Assembly: GCA_965178525.1 (NCBI GenBank)
Contig: CBCXVS010000047.1
Coordinates: 1-32,781, forward strand
DNA length: 32,781 nt
DNA from: CBCXVS01 sp965178525
GTDB lineage: Bacteria; Tectomicrobia; Entotheonellia; Entotheonellales; Entotheonellaceae
Reading direction: 5' to 3'
Position numbers and translations under genes: made by a program
The notes under the pieces: generated by a model
Told to the model about the DNA's origin: nothing
Database searches by the model: none
Seen by the model: only the letters and a program-made list of their open reading frames with translations
Shown: positions 1 to 7,683 of the stretch, piece after piece
How the letters are laid out: each line of letters begins with the position of its first letter
Position numbering within the stretch: the stretch's first letter is position 1

Positions 1-1189
1 CGTCAGGACGAAGCGCTATGGCAGCTCGCTGCGCCTGTCCGCGCTGCGGCTGATGCGGAAGGGGTGCGCGCCTTGTTACAAGGCCTACGGGAAGTCGAAG
101 TCAAACCCTTTGTGTCCAACGCCCTGTCCGATCTGCAGCCGTATGGCCTGGCTTCTCCGGCTCTGAGCTTGACTTTACACCTCGGCTCAGACCAGCCCCA
201 GCAAACGCTGCAGTTCGGTCGTGTCAACACAGAGCAACAAGGTGTCTATGCCATACGAAACAGCGCGGCTCCCGTATTGCTCTTACCTCAAGCGTTTTGG
301 TAAGCGCTTCCCAAAACGGCCACAGCCCTACGGGATAAGACCCTCTTACGCTTCGAGCGCGATGCGATCGCCCGCCTGGAATTACACGCCTCTGATCACC
401 GGATTGTCATTGCCAAAACCGGCGCGCGTCAATATCGGCTGGAGCAACCGGCCGACGCTGCCGGTGATCACGACGTCATCTATCGTCTGTTATGGGAACT
501 CAAGGAACTCAAAGCGATCGACATCGCCTCCGAGACCGCTAGCGAGCCAGAGAAGTACGGCTTAGCCCCGCCGCGGTTACGTGTTTCACTACAGGAGGAA
601 TCGTCCGAGGCGATGCAGACGTTGCGGTTTGGCGCCGCGGCCACCGAAATGCCGGGTACCTATGTACAGGTCGACAGCCAGCCGGTTCTCTATCTCGTCG
701 AGACAGCAAAAGCGGAACGGATTATCAACACGACAGCCTTGGCGCTACGTGATCGGACCATACTGCGTTTCGAGCCGCACATGGTGCAGAAGATCCACAT
801 GCAGTACCCGACGTCCAGCCTTACGATCGAACGCCAAGGTAAGACGTGGCGGCTCAGCGAGCCAACTCGGCAAACGATTCCCGAGCCCTGGGTGGTGGAC
901 AATTTGCTGTATGATCTTGGCGCCCTCAAATACGAACGGATGGCGACTGATAGTGCCACAAACGGCTCTGACGCGGGGATCGAGACGCCTCAGGTGCGGA
1001 TTTCCTTGTAGCATCGGGATGGAACGTTGCTTGGTCCTCTCGTGATCGGCTCGCCCACGACGCCTGCCATCTTGGGCGCCCCATCTCGTCTATGCGCAGG
1101 TCGGCTCTGCCCCCCCGCTGTACGCTATTCAAGCGGATTTCCTGCAGAATCTACCCAAAACACCCGCTGATTTTACATGGAAGCGCTGA
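1..1189 (+). pseudogene. DUF4340 domain protein, left-truncated and interrupted
   Basis: The same reading frame runs from base 1 through an in-frame TAA (301-303) and an in-frame TAG (1009-1011). It then needs a frameshift somewhere between about 1055 and 1080 to reach a natural-looking C-terminus that ends at TGA 1187-1189. On both sides of each lesion the translation keeps the repeated DUF4340 pattern: W-[RQ]-L-x-x-P, then a helix with LL-x-x-L, then 'YGL-xx-P-x-L-x-[VL]-[ST]-L', a 'G-x-Y-[VA]' strand and 'LRD-[KR]-T-[IL]-L-[RL]-F'. At least two such units are visible. DUF4340 proteins are envelope proteins usually encoded beside ABC-2/gliding-type transporter genes; the partner would lie left of the window. 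The start is outside the window. Three separate lesions make a sequencing artefact less likely than true decay. Confidence 0.75.
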
Positions 1190-1225
1190 ATGGTCGTCAG
1201 GCATGTAGGCGACTAAATTTTTTTC

Positions 1226-1241
1226 AAACAACCGGTTGTTT
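1226..1241. promoter_or_regulatory. 16-bp perfect palindrome, possible operator
   Basis: AAACAACC followed directly by GGTTGTTT is a perfect 16-bp palindrome. Its right half contains the TTGTTT that is the best -35 box for the TATACT at 1259. A repressor dimer bound here would cover the -35 element. The binding protein is unknown. Confidence 0.4.
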
Positions 1242-1264
1242 TTCGCTTCAACGCGTGCTATACT
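1236..1264 (+). promoter_or_regulatory. Putative sigma-70-type promoter
   Basis: TTGTTT (1236-1241), a 17-base spacer and TATACT (1259-1264) make a good promoter match. Transcription would begin near 1271, just ahead of the 87-bp repeat element, and could run on to the SDR gene at 1809. A leader of more than 500 bases would be unusual, so a separate non-coding transcript is possible. Confidence 0.45.
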
Positions 1265-1328
1265 TCTTTACGAACCGTGACGGGATATGAGTGTGGTTAG
1301 CAAAACCACCTCATGCTGGTTTTGTTCA

Positions 1329-1648
1329 GCCGGCTAATGATGTGAACACCTGCCGAGAATTCGAGCACTGCCTGATGTGACAGCCGATGCAAGAGCCATA
1401 GTAGTTCTTGTGCTCTGGAGCCCTGCCGAACGTGACAGTGAGCGGTCTCGTATGATGCTTGATGTGACGACTGAAACAAGAGTCAATACGGCTCTTGTGG
1501 CCTGGAGCTCTGCTGCGAGCGATACTGTATAGCTTAGTGCAATACTTGTTGCTATGGATGATGCAAGAGCCACCAAGACCCTTGCCCTTTGGAGCGCTAC
1601 TGCGAGTGATATTGCCTGACACTGTGTTCACATTCTAATTAGCCGGCT
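1329..1648. repeat. Element bounded by a long inverted repeat
   Basis: The left arm at 1329-1350 reads AGCCGGCTAAT, one extra G, then ATGTGAACAC. The right arm at 1624-1648 reads GTGTTCACAT, a short interruption (TCTA), then ATTAGCCGGCT. About 21 base pairs can form between the arms, 270 bases apart. The arms enclose three imperfect 87-bp repeats. Just outside the left arm, CAAAACCA (1301-1308) and TGGTTTTG (1317-1324) form a further hairpin. It could be a small non-autonomous mobile element (MITE-like) or a structured RNA closed by a long stem. No flanking target duplication was recognised. Confidence 0.6.
1368..1616. repeat. Three imperfect tandem repeats, 87-bp period
   Basis: The motif CAAGAG[CT]C occurs at 1390, 1477 and 1564, exactly 87 bases apart each time. 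Each copy is followed by a partner arm (GTTCTTG, CTCTTGT or CCCTTG), then by TGGAGC and CTGC[CT]G-like sequence about 27-40 bases on. About 20 bases before the first two copies are also shared (TGATGTGAC...GA). Copies 1 and 2 agree at about two thirds of the first 50 positions. Copy 2 has a perfect 7-bp hairpin ACAAGAG/CTCTTGT (1476-1498), and copy 1 has an equivalent stem with one G-U pair. Because 87 is a multiple of three, minus-strand frames stay open as 29-residue repeats, but there is no convincing start codon or ribosome binding site. Confidence 0.65.
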
Positions 1649-1808
1649 TCCGAATGAAATCGTCCTTGCAAAGACGCATGGGCGATGATGCTCTCACATA
1701 GTCGAGCTTTCCGATTCATTTCTCTCTACACGCCCTGGCAATCATATGAGGCGCCTCAATTTTGTCTCATATTCCCAGACCAGCGAACGCTGAGAATCAC
1801 AGTAGATC

Positions 1809-2591
1809 ATGCAGGTTTTTGCCAACGACATTTTACACGATAAAATCGTCCTCGTGACCGGTGGCGGTACGGGTATTGGCCGCAGTATAGCTCTGACGGC
1901 GGCGGCGTATGGCGCCCATGTCATTGTGGCAAGCCGCAACCTAGAGCGCCTGCAGACGGTCGCGACACAGATAGAAGCCCAAGGCGTACGGGCACTGCCC
2001 GTGCAGACTGACATCCGCCAGACCGAACAAGTAAATGCGATGCTTCAGGCCGCGGTCGAGGCGTTCGGACACATCGACGTGTTAGTGAATAACGCTGCCG
2101 GAAGTTTTCTGGCCGCCGCACGCAAAATATCCCCACGAGGATGGCAGACGGTCATTGACACGACGCTCAACGGTACCTTTCATTGTAGCCGTGCCGCCGG
2201 TTTACACATGATCGAACACGGTGGTGGCAAAATTATCAATATTACCGCGACGCTCCACTACAAAGGCTCGCCTGGTCTGGTCGCTCCGGCGGCGGCCAAA
2301 GCCGGCGTGGACGCCTTGACAAAGACACTCGCCTTAGAATGGGCCAAATTCAATATCCTGGTCAATGCCATCGCGCCAGGTCCCATCTATACCGAGGGCG
2401 TAGACCGCCATCTGTGGTCCAATCAAGCATTCCACGACATGATCAAACGCGGTGTGCCCCTTGGGCGCTTCGGTGCAGCCGAGGACATCGCGAACATGGC
2501 GGTCTATCTAGCCTCGCCTGCCGGGAATTACATCACGGGCGCAACGATGGTCGTCGACGGCGGCGAATGGCTGCAAAAAGGCATGGCATAA
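1809..2591 (+). CDS. SDR-family reductase, 2,4-dienoyl-CoA reductase-like
   Basis: A 260-residue short-chain dehydrogenase/reductase. The N-terminal NAD(P)-binding motif TGGGTGIG is at residues 17-24, and VNNAAG lies in mid-protein. Where a classical SDR has YxxxK, this protein has 'APAAAKAGVDALTK', so the catalytic Tyr is missing while the Lys is kept. The preceding 'NITATLHYKG' and the following 'NAIAPGPI' are typical of the bacterial FadH/YkuF and peroxisomal DECR type, which reduce 2,4-dienoyl-CoA with NADPH during unsaturated fatty acid breakdown. The C-terminus (GxxMVVDGGEWL) is complete. The ATG at 1809 has only a weak ribosome binding site. The gene stands alone, after the repeat element and before ispG. 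Family assignment is firm; the substrate is inferred from the active-site pattern. Confidence 0.85.
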   Translation: MQVFANDILHDKIVLVTGGGTGIGRSIALTAAAYGAHVIVASRNLERLQTVATQIEAQGVRALPVQTDIRQTEQVNAMLQAAVEAFGHIDVLVNNAAGSFLAAARKISPRGWQTVIDTTLNGTFHCSRAAGLHMIEHGGGKIINITATLHYKGSPGLVAPAAAKAGVDALTKTLALEWAKFNILVNAIAPGPIYTEGVDRHLWSNQAFHDMIKRGVPLGRFGAAEDIANMAVYLASPAGNYITGATMVVDGGEWLQKGMA

Positions 2592-2621
2592 GTACAGACC
2601 TCATCACTGTAGCAACTGGAT

Positions 2622-2777
2622 GTGGCCAACCTTGCAAAAACGCTGGCGATTGTGTACAAAGAGCTTGAGGCACGCAAACGGCATATGGCCATGATGCGAG
2701 CGTCTGGCACGCCGCACCATCTTTCTAGATACCCTGATTCTACAACCCAACGCCGAGCATGTAGAGGTGCCGCATGA
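2622..2777 (+). CDS. Possible small ORF overlapping the ispG start
   Basis: A GTG-initiated frame of 51 codons lies between the SDR gene and ispG. Its stop overlaps the ispG start as ATGA (2774-2777). The first half is a plausible amphipathic helix rich in A, L, K and E; the second half is unremarkable. After about 2716 another frame reads protein-like (FLDTLILQPNAEHVEV), so this may be a frameshifted gene remnant instead. No family is recognised and no good ribosome binding site is seen. It may simply be intergenic sequence. Confidence 0.2.
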   Translation: MANLAKTLAIVYKELEARKRHMAMMRASGTPHHLSRYPDSTTQRRACRGAA

Positions 2778-4867
2778 TCACCTTACCGCCCTATTGCCAC
2801 GATACGTTTGCCTATCGTCGTCGCTCCACCCGTGTGGTTCATGTTGGCGACGTCGCCATTGGTGGCGACAATCCGATTCGCGTGCAGTCCATGACCATTA
2901 GCGACACCATGGACACGGCCTCTACCGTGGCTGAGACCATCGGGTTGGTCGAGGCCGGTTGCGAAATTGTCCGTATCACGGCGCCCTCGCTCAATGAGGC
3001 GGAAAACCTGCGCCATATTAAGGCGGAACTGGCGCGGCGAGGTGTGCGCGTGCCGCTCATCGCGGATATTCACTTTACCCCAAATGCGGCCCTGCTGGCG
3101 GCGGAATACGTGGAGAAAGTCCGGATCAATCCCGGAAATTACGCGGACAAAAAGAAATTTGCCATACGCGAATACAACGACCAGGAATACCAAGCCGAAC
3201 TCGAACGGATCGAGCAGCGTTTCAAGCCGTTGGTACTGAAGGCGAAGCAATACGGTATTGCCATGCGCATCGGCACCAATCACGGCTCCTTATCCGATCG
3301 CATTATGAACCGATTTGGTGATACGCCGCAAGGCATGGTCGAGTCGGCGTTAGAGTTCGTGCGGATCTGCGAGCGCTATGACTACCACGATATGATCCTA
3401 TCCATGAAAGCCTCGAATCCGCTTGTCATGATCCAAGCCTACCGGCTGTTGGCCGCTCGCATGGATGAAGAGGGAATGGATTACCCCTTCCACTTGGGTG
3501 TAACCGAAGCTGGCGATGGGGAAGAAGGGCGGATCAAGTCGGCCATGGGTATTGGGGCGCTGCTGGAAGATGGGATTGGCGACACCATCCGCGTCTCTTT
3601 GACCGAGGATTCTGCCTATGAAATTCCCGCGGCCCAAACGATTGTCAGCCCGTACAATACCCGTCTGACATCGCCAGCAACGGCAGAGGCCATGCCGGTA
3701 CGCCTCCCGACATCGATACCGCCTCAAGAACACCGCAACCCGTATGGCTACGTGCGGCGCGCCAGCAATGAACTCCAGATTGGCGATATCGCCCTGGGAG
3801 GTTCCCAGCCCGTACGGGTCGAGCTGGCGACCACGGTCCCGCTTGCCGATGTCGATAGCACGCTGGAGCAGGTACGTCATCTGAGTGTAGCGGCCAATCC
3901 CAACGATCCGGTTTGCGAGATCGTACAACTCCGGGCCATCGCGCCTGCCGACCTCACGGCTCTCGAGCAACTGCAGCAGCGTATGCTCGAGGCAGGGCTC
4001 ACCGTGCCAATCTCCCTGCACCTCCCTGCTGCGCTGCTGCACACGCCGCCCGTTTTGCCAACGGTGGCAAAAATCATCACGATACCCGAACCCACGCTTG
4101 CCGAGCCGGCCTGGCAGGCGCAGGCACAGGCATGGCTCATCACCGCCCACCGCCGCGAGGTCGCCTGGGAATGGTCGCTCACATTGGACGCCATTCCCGA
4201 CTTTCTCCGTGCCACCCATGGGGCGACATGTGAGGCTATGGCCCAAATGGCTTTGCTCTTGGCGGCATGCACACCGCAAGCGGCGGCGCCGTCCGCCATG
4301 TTTTCCTTGCAGGCAGCCGATCCCGTGTACGCTTATCGTTATGTTGCAGCACGGCTCGATAACGCGGGTTTTGCGGTGCCACTGCATCTGAAAACCCCAC
4401 AGCTCACAACCGAGGATGCGACTTTATTCAACGGCTCCATCTGGCTCGGAACGTTACTCTGCGACGGGATTGGCGATAGCCTACAACTCGACAGCGATTG
4501 CCCGGCAGATACGAAAATCCGATTCTGCTACAACATTCTACAAGCGGCTCGGCTTCGCATGTCCAAAACGGAATTCATTTCGTGTCCGTCCTGCGGCCGT
4601 ACCCTTTTCAACCTGCAGACGACCACTGAACACATTAAATCGCGGATGTCACATCTCAAAGATGTCAAAGTCGCCATCATGGGCTGCATTGTCAACGGCC
4701 CTGGCGAAATGGCCGACGCCGACTTCGGCTATGTCGGCTCCGGACCGGGCAAAATCAGCTTGTATGTCGGCAAAGAATGCGTGCAACGCAACATTCCCGA
4801 ACACCAGGCAGATGAGCGCCTGATTCAACTCATGAAAGATCACGGGAAATGGGTCGAACCCGTATAA
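2774..4867 (+). CDS. ispG: 4-hydroxy-3-methylbut-2-enyl diphosphate synthase, long form
   Basis: IspG (GcpE) converts 2-C-methyl-D-erythritol 2,4-cyclodiphosphate to HMBPP in the MEP isoprenoid pathway, using a [4Fe-4S] cluster. At 697 residues this is the long form. An N-terminal TIM barrel spans about residues 10-295 (PIRVQSMT, IADIHF, KVRINPGN, RIGTNHGSL). An inserted domain spans about 320-590, and the C-terminal cluster domain about 597-697. Cluster ligands are visible as C604 and C607 in SCPSCGR and as C638 and E645 in GCIVNGPGE. The short bacterial enzyme has no insert; the long form is known from Chlamydia, Bacteroidetes-type bacteria and plant plastids. A ribosome binding site (AGAGGTG) precedes ATG 2774. 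The gene is intact and appears monocistronic. Its 3' end meets a convergent gene, with the palindrome TGCCCGGGCA at 4875-4884 between them. Confidence 0.96.
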   Translation: MITLPPYCHDTFAYRRRSTRVVHVGDVAIGGDNPIRVQSMTISDTMDTASTVAETIGLVEAGCEIVRITAPSLNEAENLRHIKAELARRGVRVPLIADIHFTPNAALLAAEYVEKVRINPGNYADKKKFAIREYNDQEYQAELERIEQRFKPLVLKAKQYGIAMRIGTNHGSLSDRIMNRFGDTPQGMVESALEFVRICERYDYHDMILSMKASNPLVMIQAYRLLAARMDEEGMDYPFHLGVTEAGDGEEGRIKSAMGIGALLEDGIGDTIRVSLTEDSAYEIPAAQTIVSPYNTRLTSPATAEAMPVRLPTSIPPQEHRNPYGYVRRASNELQIGDIALGGSQPVRVELATTVPLADVDSTLEQVRHLSVAANPNDPVCEIVQLRAIAPADLTALEQLQQRMLEAGLTVPISLHLPAALLHTPPVLPTVAKIITIPEPTLAEPAWQAQAQAWLITAHRREVAWEWSLTLDAIPDFLRATHGATCEAMAQMALLLAACTPQAAAPSAMFSLQAADPVYAYRYVAARLDNAGFAVPLHLKTPQLTTEDATLFNGSIWLGTLLCDGIGDSLQLDSDCPADTKIRFCYNILQAARLRMSKTEFISCPSCGRTLFNLQTTTEHIKSRMSHLKDVKVAIMGCIVNGPGEMADADFGYVGSGPGKISLYVGKECVQRNIPEHQADERLIQLMKDHGKWVEPV

Positions 4868-4887
4868 TGCAGCGTGCCCGGGCAAAC

Positions 4888-5418
4888 TCAGCGCCACCTG
4901 GGCATGTTGGGGGATTTCTTGAACAGACGTGCGAGCGCCAGGCGCCAGCACACGAGAAAGCCGACGAACAGCAGCAGTAGATATTCGAACCGGGCAAAGA
5001 AGTGAATCCCCACGAAGGCTTTGTGCACAAACAACAGCCCGGCAAATGCCAACCCCACCAACAGCATGAGCCCCCGCAGACGATCAAAGCCCGGGATCAT
5101 CGCAAAGGGAGCGAGACGTGATGCAGCCCAGAGGGTTACCAGCATGGACAGCACCGGCAGGAGATGCAAAACCAAGTTCATCTCTTGCAGCAGGTTCAGC
5201 CGCACAAAAAAGACCATATACAGCAGCACCATCGCCATGCAAATACCCGGAATCACCGCCACGTAAATCGCCCCAGCCAAGACGTAACGCATGAGGAATG
5301 GCGCGAGCGCTTTGAGGAGCGCGCCACCGCCGTATGTCACAAATGGCAAGGCGACCAACCCAAGGGCGATGAGCTGCTCGTACTGCGCCAGCCATCGCAT
5401 CAACTCATTGATGGTCAT
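4888..5418 (-). CDS. Small multi-pass membrane protein, unknown function
   Basis: A 176-residue protein with about five hydrophobic segments (near residues 14-36, 44-68, 83-101, 113-131 and 143-162) and a basic C-terminus (LFKKSPNMPRW). No family-defining motif was recognised. A GGGAAAG ribosome binding site lies just before the ATG at 5418. It is transcribed towards ispG and away from the first binding-protein gene, so it shares no operon with either. The length, regular membrane segments and start signal make it a credible gene, but the role is unknown. Confidence 0.7.
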   Translation of the reverse strand: MTINELMRWLAQYEQLIALGLVALPFVTYGGGALLKALAPFLMRYVLAGAIYVAVIPGICMAMVLLYMVFFVRLNLLQEMNLVLHLLPVLSMLVTLWAASRLAPFAMIPGFDRLRGLMLLVGLAFAGLLFVHKAFVGIHFFARFEYLLLLFVGFLVCWRLALARLFKKSPNMPRWR

Positions 5419-5515
5419 AGGCTTTCCCTACCCGCCTGGGTATCTGCCGGTTGTCGTCACATCGATCGCATATGGAGCCGCTCCGGACCCGTCTCGACCT
5501 GGTATCGGAATCCAC

Positions 5516-5545
5516 TTGACATTTTTTGATTGTGTTCCGAATAAA
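5516..5545 (+). promoter_or_regulatory. Putative promoter for the first SBP gene
   Basis: TTGACA (5516-5521) is a perfect -35 box. An 18-base spacer leads to AATAAA (5540-5545), four of six matches to TATAAT. The start codon at 5694 follows about 145 bases later. Confidence 0.4.
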
Positions 5546-5693
5546 TCACGGTAAACTGCCACACCGCCAATGATCACGTGGCACGCGGCGTCTCATGACA
5601 TGGCACTATACGATGCATAGGCACACTGGACAAGTGGGCGTACGAGGTCTTGTCCACTTCTACCATCACCACTCGATGCGGAGGAGGGCTATC

Positions 5694-7319
5694 ATGGCTA
5701 GAGAGGTGAGCAGGCAAGAAGTCGAACTTTCGCGCCGGGCGTTCCTGTCAACCACAAGTGGCGCACTGGCTGGAGCCACAGCTTACGGCATCGTCGGCCA
5801 AGTTACGGCTGAGCCTGGGAAACGCCATCCCAGTCGGGGCGGCATCCTGCGCTTTGCGACCCGTGGCGACACGACGGGTCTCGATCCGCACCGCAACCTC
5901 ATCTATCTCGTCTCCCAGCCACTGGCAGCGACCACGATGGGGTTACTCGATCTCAATCTGCAATGTGAACCGGTTCCAGGGGTGGCGCAAGCCTGGGAAG
6001 CGTCACCAGATCTGCTGACCTATACCTTCAAGTTGCGGCGAGGCGTCCTCTTTCACAATGGCCGCGAGATCGATGCGGCAGCCGTGAAATGGAATTTTGA
6101 CCGCATCCAGAATCCGAAGACGTCTCATTCTTTTACCCGCTCGGCCTTAGCCAATCTGAAAGAAACGGTCGCAGCCGATCCATACACGGTGCGTTGCCAC
6201 CTACACCAACCGAGCGCCACGTTTCCCTCCAATGTCGTGTACTATCCCTGCAATCTCATGGCTCCCGATAGTGAAGCCCAAGCCGATTTACACCCGATTG
6301 GGTGCGGTCCCTTCAAGTTTGTCAAATGGAAACGCTACGATATCACCGAACTGGCGCGTTTCGAGAATTACTTTGAAACCGATGCAGAAGGGAACAGTTT
6401 ACCCTATCTGGACGGCATTATCGGACGGCCGAAAAAGGAAGATCGGGTACGCCTTACTTCCTTGCGTACCGGCGAGGTCGATCTGATCGATAACATGTCC
6501 TATACCGATGCCGCGAATTTTGTTAAAAGTTATGGTAAGAAGTTTCAAACCTGGGATGTACCGACCCTCGGCACCTCGTATATTCGCTTCAATCTGGACA
6601 AAGGCCCATTCTCCGATCAGACGCCCGAGGGGAAAATGCTGCGGCGAGCCGTCGCCCATGCCACGGACCATATCGCCATCAAAGAGGCGGTCTTTTACGG
6701 TCGGGGCGAAACCGCGACGGGCTATTACGCGCCGGTCTGTCCCTGGTACAGCCCTGGCGCCACACCGTATCCGGAACACGATCCGGAAAAAGCCAAGTTT
6801 CTTGTGCGCAAAGCGAATGCAGTCGGCACGGCGATCGACCTACAGTCCTTCATCTCATATCCCTACATGAAGCAGACAGGCGAACTGCTCCAGGCCATGT
6901 GGTCCGAGGCCGGTTTAAAGGTCATTCATCACAGTTATGACAGCGCGGTCCTGCGCAAAAAGCGACGCGACCGGGATTTCCATGCGGCCACCGCCGCTGC
7001 AAGCTACCGCTTTGACCCGGATGGATGGTTCTCACGCCAGATTTTGTCGACCGCGCCCTCAACCAAACAAGGCTCGGGATTCCGCAATCCCAAGGCTGAC
7101 GCGCTTATCCGGGAGGCGCGGCGCATGGCGGATCAACAAAAACGCCTGGAACTCTATGCGGCCATCGATAGCATCGTGAACGAAGAGTTGCCGATCCTCT
7201 ATCTGCATCACCTGACATTGCTCGAAGCGGGTGTCCTCAATCTGAACGGATATCAGCCCGCCATCTCAGGACCTTTCAGCACCCAAGGCGCGGGTATCCG
7301 GACCACGTGGCTGGCATAG
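5694..7319 (+). CDS. Peptide-type ABC transporter substrate-binding protein, Tat signal (copy 1)
   Basis: A family 5 (DppA/OppA-type) extracellular solute-binding protein of 541 residues. The ATG at 5694 is chosen over an in-frame ATG at 5595 because GGAGGAGGG sits 6 bases before it, and it puts the twin-arginine signal S13-R-R-A-F-L near the N-terminus, as in the next paralogue. A small-residue hydrophobic stretch ending near 'VTAEPG' completes the signal, so the folded protein should be exported by Tat. Family features include GGILRFATRGD, 'LDPHRN', 'FKLRRGVLFHNGRE' and 'HPIGCGPFKF'. It is very close to copy 2 (7684) and more distant from copy 3 (11679). The ligand cannot be told from sequence; oligopeptides, glycosides or other compounds are all possible for this family. 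Confidence 0.92.
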   Translation: MAREVSRQEVELSRRAFLSTTSGALAGATAYGIVGQVTAEPGKRHPSRGGILRFATRGDTTGLDPHRNLIYLVSQPLAATTMGLLDLNLQCEPVPGVAQAWEASPDLLTYTFKLRRGVLFHNGREIDAAAVKWNFDRIQNPKTSHSFTRSALANLKETVAADPYTVRCHLHQPSATFPSNVVYYPCNLMAPDSEAQADLHPIGCGPFKFVKWKRYDITELARFENYFETDAEGNSLPYLDGIIGRPKKEDRVRLTSLRTGEVDLIDNMSYTDAANFVKSYGKKFQTWDVPTLGTSYIRFNLDKGPFSDQTPEGKMLRRAVAHATDHIAIKEAVFYGRGETATGYYAPVCPWYSPGATPYPEHDPEKAKFLVRKANAVGTAIDLQSFISYPYMKQTGELLQAMWSEAGLKVIHHSYDSAVLRKKRRDRDFHAATAAASYRFDPDGWFSRQILSTAPSTKQGSGFRNPKADALIREARRMADQQKRLELYAAIDSIVNEELPILYLHHLTLLEAGVLNLNGYQPAISGPFSTQGAGIRTTWLA

Positions 7320-7346
7320 CGACGACCAGGAACAAGAGCCGGGGAA

Positions 7347-7365
7347 GTGGGAGCCAGGCTCCCAC
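7347..7365. repeat. Hairpin GTGGGAGCC-A-GGCTCCCAC
   Basis: A perfect 9-bp inverted repeat with a one-base centre, 28 bases after the stop of SBP copy 1. There is no T tract after it, so it is not a classic terminator. Its core GGGAGCC/GGCTCCC recurs in the hairpin at 19430-19452, which suggests a dispersed palindromic repeat. It could protect the 3' end of the SBP message. Confidence 0.45.
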
Positions 7366-7535
7366 GTTATCGCTCTCAGGTGGCACGGCATCCGCACCTG
7401 CATGTCACCACCCGACCCGACACAACCCGGACCCAGCCTTCCGCGCCATCTCCTGTACGAGGTCTCTGTGCTCCTTAAGACCCTCAGCTCAGGGTCCATG
7501 TGCGAGATATATATAACACGTATAAGCTTTTAGGG

Positions 7536-7563
7536 TTGATTTTTGTAAAAATCTCTGTACACT
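7536..7563 (+). promoter_or_regulatory. Putative promoter for SBP copy 2
   Basis: TTGATT (7536-7541), a 16-base spacer and TACACT (7558-7563). It lies about 120 bases before ATG 7684, in a 364-base gap that otherwise shows only the hairpin at 7347. The -10 region TGTACACTCC also occurs upstream of the MFS gene (13459-13468). Confidence 0.4.
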
Positions 7564-7683
7564 CCCCTGCAACTCACGACCCGTGATGATACGCGGCCCA
7601 GGCTGAGAGATGCTTGACTGTCATATGTGTGTATTCCGCCGTCGCTCAGAAAACAAGCGAGCAGGCTCTAAAGGAGATTCGGT

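Noticed and set aside
1326..1631. Minus-strand 101-codon frame with Cys/His-containing 29-residue repeats
   Set aside because: It starts with GTG, lacks a ribosome binding site, and the repeats are less alike as protein than as DNA; explained by an 87-bp DNA repeat keeping frame.
3398..4387. Minus-strand 329-codon frame opposite ispG
   Set aside because: Shadow of the GC-rich ispG coding strand; composition is not protein-like and ispG is certain.
7590..7625. CTGAGA in the leader of SBP copy 2, as in a TPP riboswitch
   Set aside because: None of the other TPP riboswitch boxes (for example the downstream ACCTGA-type motif) are present, and the gene is not thiamin-linked.
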